From Owenia fusiformis (taxonomy: Eukaryota; Annelida; Polychaeta; Sabellida; Oweniidae): a stretch of DNA of 64,000 nt. This document shows, in pieces, positions 22,603 through 34,600 of this stretch. Positions within the stretch are counted from its first letter, which is position 1, and each line of letters begins with the position of its first letter. Position numbers and translations under genes: made by a program. A model generated the notes under the pieces. The model saw nothing but the letters and a program-made list of their open reading frames with translations, was not told the DNA's origin and did no database searches. The DNA is taken from contig CAIIXF020000011.1 in NCBI GenBank assembly GCA_903813345.2, positions 21,685,754-21,749,753 on the forward strand. The letters run 5' to 3'.

Positions 22603-25600
22603 TCAGTCAATGAACTCTATATGGTAGTTGAGGGGGTTATTTAAGGGGTTATCTCCAAACCAATGGTCTGACTGGCACTCACTGTTCCATTCAATTAAAC
22701 ACAACCAGCACCATTCATGCTTACATCGTATACAGTGCATGTGCATACAACCCCCTGGAAGAAACAGAATATTTCGGGTTATGCATTTTTAACCGAACAA
22801 TACTATATTTCATTGTTTTTGGTAGGGCATTTTCATGTATTTATGAAATACATTTTTGGAGCCTCAAATGAGAATTTCGAAAAGGTATGTCCAACAATGT
22901 TCACAGCTTATCTACATGCAAATGAAGTGTCTAATGAAGAGAATAACAGTTTCTGAGGGATATCATGTTTATCCATAAATGAATATCAATATCTTTATAA
23001 GCAGCACTGTGAATTGATGCCCAGGTACAAATGAAACAAACAAAACAATGTGTGGTGAAAAATCATAATCAATAAGATATGGTAGCCCATTTAGCCATAT
23101 CCAATACAAAAGATATGAAATTTATCTTATTTCATGGTATAAATATGAGATAAACTGAAACATCTCTGTTCTGTTGGTACATGTACTTACCACTCCTCTC
23201 AACAGGAGTACTGCACTTTGGGCATGACTTGGTAGTCTTATGTATAGTGTCCAGGGACTGTAGTCTATCTTGTTGGGTCTGGGATAAATCAGCCGAATTC
23301 TGCAATCAAATCAACAGGATAAAATGCCATATCTTGCACATCAGGGTGTATATACATGAACTTTTTACATTTAATTATGAGACCCCTATTCTCAAGTTTT
23401 TATGCTTTAATCCTAGTATGACATATACGTAATAGGGTGTCAGGAATGAATACAATATAACTTTTCAGAATAGGTATAAAACTATTGTGTATGCTGTCGT
23501 TAAAATATATCCCGAGGCTTCTTTCAAAAATATTTTATCACACAGAAAATAAGTACAAGTAGATGGTTTTTCACAAAATATGAAAGTCTATCTTACTATC
23601 GATGCTATGGCACCCTGTTGTATAGATGCAAGATCACATTCCCCTTCATGATATGCTTCGCGACATTCAGCACAGAACACCATCTGGAAATATGTACAGC
23701 ATTTCGCAGAGTGTACATGTAACATACTCAGAATATAAGGATTTCAACTGCCATGCTGGAGGTTTCATTAGATCAAGAAGTAGGTGACAGGTTGTTTTCT
23801 CTGTTGTTTTTACCAAAGAGGGAGTTCGAGCAAATTTTCAATGCGATAATAATTTTTAATGATACTTGACATTATGTTGGCTGTGATATGAAAAGCAACT
23901 CACCCCACACCCCTGAGGCTCACTACATTGGAGTCTCCGCCCACTGTCATTAGTGATCCATCCCTGACCACACCCAGGGGCGGGGCATAGAACACCCCTT
24001 TCTTTCAACACCCATTCTTCAGCTCCAAACTGTTGATATCTGCTGTACTGCAATATAACATGTCCATAAAATAGACAATTTTATTGTCTGAAACAAGAAT
24101 TTAGATACAGTATCTAATCAAACATAAAAGGGGATTTATCCTCCTTTTAATTTTTGGCCAGATAACCCTAGAATTCAAAGAATTATAATAAAATAAAGTC
24201 AAAACTGTTGATTTTTTAGAAAATATAAATGACATAGAATGATGACGAAAAATAGTGTCAAACTGTGACAATTTTTCAAAAATTTTCTCTCAACTCATTT
24301 CTAGTCCAATGTATTAACCCATTTACCTGTTCATTGCCCATTATCCTGAAGTGATGGGACTCTTGAATCAGTGAATCCTCACACCCTGCTGTAAACGAAA
24401 ACTATATTTGTACACTTCCCCAAAAGGTTTGGCAAAACTAATTTTCCTATTGATGTGTTTAAGTTTATGTTTAGCAGTTAAAAATCATTAAAGTCATTAA
24501 CGTCCAATCTAATCAAGATTCAAGAGACTCAAAAGCCTATGATTTAACAGGCTTTCCAATGGGGGTTGGGATGGCATTGCCAAACTTTTGTAGATGAGTG
24601 TACCCATCTTACGATGATAGTGCAGTTATATCATTGGTCTAAGCAATTTTAAATCCATTAGTTAGCCTGTAGACTAACTAAACAATCAATCATGGGGTCC
24701 TTTGTCCTAAATCCTGTATCAGAAACCACCTGGTTCATAAACTTATATAATGCATTACATGCAATTTCACTAGATTGATCATGCATGCAAACAATTTCCA
24801 CTTGGCTCACTTTTCATTGTACATATAGTTTCATTTACATGTACAGGGTGACTCTAAAAATTGAGTACACTTATGTCATATCATATTCAACTTTTTGATT
24901 GTGAAATATCACTCCTTTAAAATCCAATGTCTTCAAGTGGTAAATGTCATTCACAAAAAGTATTGCAATGCTTATATTATAAAGATAACTGTATTAGATG
25001 TACTTATTCTTTTGGGTCACTCTGTACACGTAGGTGCCATTCTGAATGACACTACTGTAATTTACTTATCACTCACCAGGACAGGCCACTGTATAACCAT
25101 ATTCTGGATGTGCCTGGAATCCTCTCTCATTCAATTTACTAAGACAGTATTCCCTAAAGCACTCCAAACACATGATATGCTGCACTGCACAGGGGAACTT
25201 CAATACTGGATCGCTATAAAAAGTGAAAACCTATATTTATTTATTTTTGGCTGATAAAGATTTTATTGAAACATATATCAGGTTTCATATATTGTGCAAT
25301 GTAAGGAGTAAATCATATTTTTGCATGATGCTGATATAATGAGTGATACCTTAATGAGTGCATTGCTTAATAAAGTAGATCTTTTGCAAAATAACACTAA
25401 ACGTAAGAATTCTGGATAAAATTTGAATCAAATCCGTCAACTGGTACATGAGTTATCGCCTGGAGAGATGGACGAACAAACAGATGGACAGTCAGCTTCT
25501 CTATATCCCACTCAAGCTTAATTTGGTGGGATAATAAAGAATGAGAGAAAGACCTTCATTAACCATGTTTATACAAATGATCAAATAAGCTATCCAACAC

Positions 25601-28600
25601 ATATTAGAGAGCTTTCGATATAAGTTTTCAGCCAAACTTATACTGCAACTTTAACTTTTAAATGACGTAAACACAACTGGGGCAGAAGGCTTCTCAAAGA
25701 AAGTACATTTCATTAAAAAAATGTTCCTCGTTTCCTAATCGAGGGAATTAATTTGTGAATATCCCAATATCCCAGCAATGGCAGAATTAATTTCGAAGTT
25801 ATAATCATATTTTCCAGAGTTCCCCCCAGTGCTATGCTAAGTTTGCATATACATATTCCAAATAACTTAAATCGAAAGCTCTCTAAATGTTCTGTACTTT
25901 AATGCTGATAAGGATGCCGAACAAATGAGATTAAAAAGTTAATATAAACCAATATCTAAGCTTATCCTACTACAGTATATATAGTTACTAGAGTAACTGT
26001 GACAATGGTTCAAATGTCTTATTTGTATAGCAGATAAACTCATAAATGGATACGATGTGTGGAAAAGAAACCATAACATAATACAGTACTACACACCGTT
26101 AACCAAACAGTAGTGCTTAATATTAATCATTGATACCAGGTAACTACAAGAAAGAGAGTTTAGTACCACAGAAAAAGTGTTACGAGGCTTATATTATATA
26201 TTGAAGCATACATAAGACCAGGCAAAATTTGGAATTTACCTTTTCTATGGAAAACATAATGGACTATAGTAGCAAGGTCATTAATACTATTACTGGTGGC
26301 GATGGTGTGATAAATGATCCTGATGATGTGATAACTTGTGTTAAAACAATGATAAATGATGCTGATGGTGTGATAGTTAATGCTGATAAGATAAATACTA
26401 CCAAAAGTATGACTGCTTCCTTGATGAATGATGAAGATACTACTAGTGGTAAAACTTTTATAAGTGGTTTTCAGAGAATGGCAAATGACCACAAAGGAAA
26501 ACATGTTTGTGATATATGCCATATGATGTGCAAATATAAGTCTAAATTAGTGGAACATTATAGAATTCATACTGGAGAAAAGAACTTCAAATGTGGTGTT
26601 TGTTCCAAAACATTTGTGCAGAAATCTTCTCTTAACTTACATAATAAAATTCATACTGGAGAAAAGAACTTCAAATGTGATGTTTGTTCCAAAACATTTG
26701 TGCAGAAATCTTCTCTTAACTCACATTATATAATTCATACCGGAGACAAGAAATTTAAATGTGATGTTTGTTCCAAAACATTTATGCACAAATCTTCTCT
26801 TAACTTACATTATAAAATTCATACTGGAGAAAATAACTTCAAATGTGATGTTTGTTACAAAACGTTTGCACGGAAGTCTGCTCTTAATTTACACTGTAAA
26901 ATTCATACTGGAGAAAAGAACTTCAAATGTGATGTTTGTTCCAAAACATTTATACATAAATCTTCTCTTAAGGTACATTATAGCACTCATACTGGAGAAA
27001 AGAACTTCAAATGTGATGTTTGTTCCAAAACATTTATGCGTAAATTTTCTCTTAAAATACATTACAGCATTCATACTGGAGAAAAAAACTTCAAATGTGA
27101 TGTTTGTTATAAAATGTTTGCACAAAAGACTTATCTTAACTCACACTATAGAATTCATACTGGAGAAAAGAACTTCAAATGTGATGTTTGTTCCAAAAGT
27201 TTTACACAAAAGGCTAGTCTTAACTTACACTATAGAATTCATACTGGAGAAAGGAACTTCATATGTGATGTTTGTTCCAAAAGATTTACACAAAAGGCTA
27301 GTCTTAACTTACACTATAGAATTCATACTGGGGAAAAGAACTTCAAATGTGATGTTTGTTCCAAAAGATTTACACAAAAGGCTAGTCTTAACTTACACTA
27401 TAGAATTCATTCTGGAGAAAAGAACTTCAAATGTGATGTTTGTTCCAAAAGATTTACACAAAAGGCTAGTCTTAACTTACACTATAGAATTCATACTGGA
27501 GAAAGGATATTCAAATGTGATGTTTGTTCCAAAAGATTTACACAAAAGGCTAGTCTTAAGTTACACTATAGAATTCATACTGGAGAAAAGAACTCTAAAT
27601 GAGATGTTTGTTCCAAAAGATTGACACAAAAGGCTAGTCTTAACTTACACTATAGAATTCATACTGGAGAAAAGAACTTCAAATGTGATGTTTGTTCCAA
27701 AAGATTTACACAAAAGGCTAGTCTTAAGTTACACTATAGAATTCATACTGGAGAAAAGAACTCTAAATGAGATGTTTGTTCCAAAAGATTTACAGGAAAG
27801 GCTAGTCTTAACTTACACTATAGAATTCATACCGGAGAAAAGAATTTCAAATGTGATGTTTGTTCAAAAACATTTACAAGAAAGTCACATCTTAACTTAC
27901 ATTATAAAATTCATACTGGGGAAAAGAACTTCAAATGTTATGTTTGTTCTAAATCATTTTCAAGAAAGTCAACTCTTAATAAACATAATAAAATTCATAC
28001 TGGAGAAAAGAACTTCAAATGTGATGTTTGTTCCAAAACATTTGTACAAAAGACTAATCTTAACTCACACTATAGAATTCATACTGGAGAAAAGAATTTC
28101 AAATGTGATGTTTGTTCTAAAACATTCTCAATTAGGTCAAATCTTAACGTACATTATAGAATTCATACTGGAGAAAAGAACTTCAAATGTGATGTTTGTT
28201 CTAAAATGTTTAGGCATACATCTTCTCTTTACTTACATTACAGAACTCATACTAGAGAAGAGAACTTCAATTGTGATTGAAACGTTTGACTAAAAGTCCC
28301 ATCTTGATGTTACATTATAAAATAATTCAAAGGAAAGAACACACAGAATGTGACATTTAATTAAACATATACTGTATTAAGAGGAAAATTAAGAGGGTTA
28401 GGTAGCATATACAAATCACTACTTGGTTGAGTACATAAAAACATCAACAAATAAACATATATAATTGAGCCAGGCCACGGGAAAAGGGGTCTTATCACAG
28501 ATTTTTTCAATATTTTGATTTTTTGTTTATCTTAAAAAGCACAAAGAGACCTTTCAAATGAAATGAAATGGCTTATGTCTTTAAAAAAAAATTTTGCAGA

Positions 28601-31600
28601 TATAGACCAAAAGACAGATTTGAATTTAGCACATTTTCCTCTAAATCTTGAGCACATTTTTGGCTCTGTAGCACAATTTTAATTTTTGTGATAAGACAGG
28701 TTTTCCTATAGCCAGGCTCAATTATTGAGTTTAGATTGCGATTCATTTGTTTCAGAACATCTTGTGGCAAATACAGTATCAGAAAATGCATGTACAATAT
28801 TTGCATAGCCATAAGGCCCAATGTTGTTGGAAATGTATATATTTTATGTATACATTTTATAATTATGTAAATATACTGTACTCAGAAAATTGTGGCAATA
28901 CTAATGTTTGCTGTTTCATTTTTTGCCCTAACTCAAAAATTAATAATTGCAATTTCATTACTTTTTATTTTACATGTAAATAAATTGAAGTTTGACACAT
29001 TATATCTTAGTTTTTTAACCCAATATGTTGGCCAATTGATAAAATGATGGCAATCTTCTAACTGTCAAATGTAGTGGTGTAATTTCATTAATACAATATA
29101 TTGAATGCAATATTGAACAAAACACTCAATCGACAGGGCGCCGGCTGATGGATCGGAGCAAATGTGACCCAGGCATTACTGTCCTACTAGTTATATTTGC
29201 AGTACTGTCAACCCCTAAAGATTTTCTCGCGGGACAGATTTTTTAGACCAAGTGCCCAAAATTTGCGGGATTTTGCGGGACATCTACTAAATTCGCGGGA
29301 TTTCGCGGGACATTTAAGGGATTTGCGTGATTGTGCTAATAGGCCAATTTTTTTTTATCAAATTCGCGGGACCATTCGAGGGACAAACACCCTAATTGCG
29401 GGACAGTTAACAGGGGTACCACCAAAAACTTCATAGAGGGACAGATTTTTTAGACAAAGTGCCCTAAATTTGCGGGATTTCGCGGGACATCCACCTAAAT
29501 TTGTAGGATGTCCCGGGACATTCAAGGGATTTGCGTGATTGGGACTAATGTAAAAGCGTGTAAAAGTACTTAAATCAAACTTTCAGATACTGATTAATCA
29601 AATATAATGCACCGTTACATTGTAACTTAAATAAACGTCAACTCAATTTCACAAAATACGCATAGGAATATTATTACACTTCATTGTAATTTATCAAAAA
29701 CAAAAACCATGCTTCAGGTGTGAGTACCGTAATCTAACACGAAATTCAAAAATTCGGAACAATACTTTGCACTTCTGGCATCGTGACCAACTATGAAACG
29801 CTTACCCCCATAATGTTATATATTAAAATGTACCTATTCATATACTGTAGGCATGGGCTTTCAATTGAAAGCCCATGATATAGAGGTTCGATTAATCTAC
29901 ATCAAATTATAGGAAATGAGGTTACTTTTCTAGATAGGGTTTGTAGAAAAAACCGGGTACTGGGTAGTAAATCCTCCATGATGGGTTCAAACTTGGTACC
30001 CGGTCGAAAAAAACGGGTACCCAAAAAACGAAATATAATATACAACATAATTAGATCATTAGAAAACGTGTAAGATTTGTTTTGAATTAAAAAAATGTGT
30101 GTTACTTCCTTCAAAATTGAGCTAGAAGCTTCAAATAAAAAGCATTTTAAGGCTCTTTTCTTCCTCTATCATCATGGTCATATTTCCATTGGTAATGAAG
30201 GGGGGGGGGGGGGGGGGTGCGATCGCACCCCCTCCTGGCTACGCCAATGACATTGTAACACGATTTGAAAAACAAGACAAATCAATCTTACTCTATTTTC
30301 AATACTTCGTATGTTGGTACATGAATTGTTTTGATTATGATTTAAACCTGTAAATAGCTATCGTTGCTTTAGCAGAGAGGTGACGTGTGTTAATTTAAAT
30401 GATGCAACGTGTAAGATTTTGATTATTAATCATAATTTAAGTTATCCCAATTTTCGACAAATGTCCACTGAATTGTAAATTGTTATGTCTTACAATGTCA
30501 TAGGCGTAGCCAGGAGAGGGTGCGATGGTGCGATCGCACCCCCCCCCCCCCCCATAACCAATGAAAATATGGCCATGACGATAGAGGAAGAAAAGAGCCT
30601 TAAAATATGCTTTTTATTTGAAGCTTCTAGCTCAATTTTGAAGGATGTTACATACATTTTTGTAAATTCAAAACAAATCTTACACGTTTTCTCATAATCT
30701 ATTATGTTATATATTCGTATTTTTCGTTTTTTGGGTTCCCGTTTTTTTGACCAAGTTTGAACCCAGCATGGAGGATTTACTACCCAGTGCCCGTGTTTTT
30801 CTACAAACCCTTTCTAGATATCAGCGTCCATTTATTGTAACTCGCGTTTGCTAATATTTGCTCAGTTCTGAGATGAAGGCCACACGGGTAGTAAAAAGGC
30901 CAACGTTGGAACTATTTGTGACCTACATCCCTATTTTCGTAATTAAAATGAAAGTTGAACCTTTCCTTTTTATTTTGATACCAAACAACAGCATGCTAGG
31001 TACTTAAAATTAGGTAAACTTTACTCCTCAAAAGTGCAAAAACTTAGCTTCTTATAAAAGATAAGATAATCACAATATAGGGGATTGCAACAATTTCGGA
31101 AATTCGCGGAGGTCAAAGCCACATTTGCGGGACTTCGCGGGACATTGCGGGACACGCGAATTAGCCTAATTTTGATCAAATTCGCGGGATAATCCCGCCA
31201 TTCGCGGGACACTTGACAGCTCTGTATTTGATAAGTATACACGGTTTTTTCCTGAGTTTTGATGCATAATGAACACCCTGCTGAGAGTTAAATAAGTATC
31301 CACAAAAACAAATAGTCGTTATCATAGAAAAAAACCCAGCAATTGCAACATGTATGGCATACAAAATAGAAATAACTTTAAGACACGTGAAGAATTGAAA
31401 AGAAAATTGTGTTTTTGAGATTTAAGTTTTTTCAAACTTTTGAATCTTCTGCCAGTTTAATTTGAAGGGGAAAAACCAAGATGATTGCCATTTGATGTAT
31501 ACACACTACCCTACCTCGATAGCGCATGCGCGAATTTTTTGGCTTTCAACCACGTCGCTTTTGAGTATTTCGACTGCTTAGTCAAAAGGTTAATACGTTT

Positions 31601-34600
31601 GGTGCTCGGAGTGAGTCAATATTGCTATTCGCTGAACTTCAGTGGTGCGATAGTGAAGTCCATGTTCCAAGTTATATGATAGTTGAAGAAAGAATGTAAA
31701 TAATATCGTTTTAAATTTTAAAATATTTGATATGTCATAGTACACGGTACACAGTTGCAAAAGTTGATCAATACAGGGTACAAGGAATGTAAATTGCTCA
31801 ATAAGACAGGGAGCGAGGAAGTAAGCTGATTATACAGACATACTATGTCCCGATCTCATGTACATTTACGTTGCCAACAGCGAAAATAATGCTAAAAAGG
31901 CCGCCTGTTGATGCTTTGAGGTGTCATCAATTGTTATTTAATCCAAATAAAGTAAACATTATTTTGTAGATTTATATAACCCCTTGAATGGTCTAATTCA
32001 CTACCCTTCTCAAAAACCGATCATTTAAAATATTTTGTTCAAAATACCATCATGCCACGACTTGAGAGCATTTTGTTCTTCACGATTTGCTGTAGCGCTG
32101 ATTTGACATCGTATTTCTCTATTATTGTAAAATAAACTAATACCAGATCGATGTAGTCTTAGATGACGTGTTGGATGTCAGATGTTTTTGGATGGTATCT
32201 GCTCCAGTGATTTTGCATTTAATCATGAAACGCTCATCACAAGACACCTCGAAACAAACATTATCCTGTTTGTGACAAGAGGAAAAATGTTTCACAATAT
32301 GTTATGCCTTACGGCAAAGTAAAGATACATTTCTGGGACGACGTTTTTTGCATCTTAAGATTTTAGAAAAACAATTAATTCACAAAAATACAGTTGAATA
32401 ACATACTGGAAAACGTATCCACATATAACATGATGACACGTAGTTTAAATAACAGTTAACTGGGTTTTTTGTTACATATCAATGTAACATTTTTGAAGGG
32501 AAACTTACATGCTCCCTGTACGTTGATAGATTTACTGAAATGTATCGTGTATTGCATTGGGTTTTGCTTCACTGCGCCCACTATTATCTATCTTTGCCTA
32601 TAGTGGTTTTTTGCCAACAATATTTTACAAACTGCTCGATGAATCAATTCTATGTCTGGTAGAATACTAGAAATAAATGTAAAATGTATTTTACGTTCAG
32701 AAATATGGAATTAAACCCACGTCCTCCATTTGCAACTTAGCTGTACCCTGTTTCCCTTTTAAACGTGGTCACGTGGTAGGGTAGTGTGGTATAGTAGCAA
32801 ATACTAGAAAAAGTTGCTTCACTTAATTTTCACATTGAGTACAGCTTTATGGTTTGGATTTTTTTTATTGATTCTGACTCTTTAATACCAGTGTCATGTA
32901 CACCCTTGGTATACGCAGCTAACGAAAATTGACCGGTACGGGTCAAAAGCTGGACCGGTACGAGTTAACGGTTTTATTTGAATTTAAAATAGCCATAACT
33001 TGCTCAATATTGACTTCCTCGTGTCTAATTTGAAAAATATGATGCCTCCCGATGCTTTTAAGCACCCCAATTTTTTACAGATTTTTAAACGAACCAAAAC
33101 TCTCTAAATGCGCATTTATGCTCTTTTCTCTCGAGAACGACTGTCTCATTTTCACGATAACTTTTATTTAGTACTTCTAACATATAAGATCTATTTTTCC
33201 CCATCAAGGTATGATGTAAATGACATGCTATTTACATCTTGTGAGTTTCAATGACGCGCGTTTAATTTCATAAAAAATGCCAAACTTTGTGACAAAGAAT
33301 TTCATCAGCTATTGCCCCGAACCGGTCCGTCTTCTCGCTGCAAGCAGATTGCCCCGAACCGGTCCGTCTTCTCGCTGCAAGCAGGATGAAATTCTTTGTC
33401 ACAAAGTTTGGCATTTTTTATAAAATCAAACGCGCGTCATTGAAACTCACAAAATGTAAATAGCATGTCATTTACATCATACCTTGATGGGGAAAAATAT
33501 ATCTTATATGTAAGAAGTACTAAATAAAAGTTATCGTGAAAATGAGACAGTCGTTCTCGAGAGAAAAGAGCATAAATGCGCATTTAGAGAGTTTTGGTCC
33601 GTTTAAAAATCTGTAAAAAATTGGGGCACTTAAAAGCATCGGGAGGCATCATATTTTTCAAATTAGACACGAGGAAGTCAATATTGAGCAAGTTATGGCT
33701 ATTTTAAATTCAAATAAAACCGTTAACCCGTACCAGTCCAGCTTTTGACCCGTACCGGTCAATTTTCGTTAGCTGCGTATACCAAGGGTGATGTATAGAG
33801 ATTATAAATTGAAACCATAAAGCTATGCTCAGCATGAATTTAGCAGAAATATATACAACTCCCGCTACACAACTGAAGTGTTAAATTGGTTGCCCAGTCA
33901 CTTTTGGTAACTTTAATCCCTTGATTACCTAGATTAACACCAATTTACTCATCAAGAAATACCATTCCACGTCCACAAAGAAAGTAAGCAACGTTTTGGA
34001 GGATATATTTCAAAATCTTTGTATAAATTATTCATTTAGTATTTGCACTTGAATTTTTTTGCAATGTCTTTGATGCCCATATTCTTCATTAATGTTGAAT
34101 CAGATATGAATTGATATTTTTTGACTCTCAGAAAAGTGATGGCATAACAAGGTTTGATGATATGTGTGATTGAGTTGGTTTTTCAGACATTACAATTTTT
34201 GATATTTTTTAAGTTGATATTCGGACTCATTCCCTGACATATCCTTTCAAGTTGAACTGATAAGTGTTTTTTTCTGGAATTTTGATAACAAGATTGATGG
34301 AAAATTCAAAATGGCCATCAAGTAATTTACCCAGCATGCTCTAAACCTAATCAGATATTGGCACTAATCTGCTATTGCATCTGTATAAATTTCAAGTGGT
34401 TTTCCTGGAATTTTGATAAAAGATATGATTCATGGGGCACCCACACATCCACCCGTATGCCCAACTACCCATCAGCACAAGACGACAGTAATATAGCATT
34501 TTTAGAAAGTGCGACAATAAAAATATTTCAACCTACATGTATCAAGAGTGGACCCTCACATGGCCAATTATACTTCTGTATTTGAATACAAAGAAAGAAA

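Noticed and set aside
26761-27624. A long second-frame ORF over the zinc-finger array ([25 protein letters not shown] repeats)
   Set aside because: It is the +1 frame of the 84-bp finger units and is open only because the units are in register; it has no domain logic. The same applies to 27685-28293 and to the minus-strand ORF at 26889-27125.
31485-31679. A 64-aa ORF at the left end of the 1287-bp transposon
   Set aside because: It starts outside the element and crosses its terminus, with no transposase-like residues. Treated as chance.
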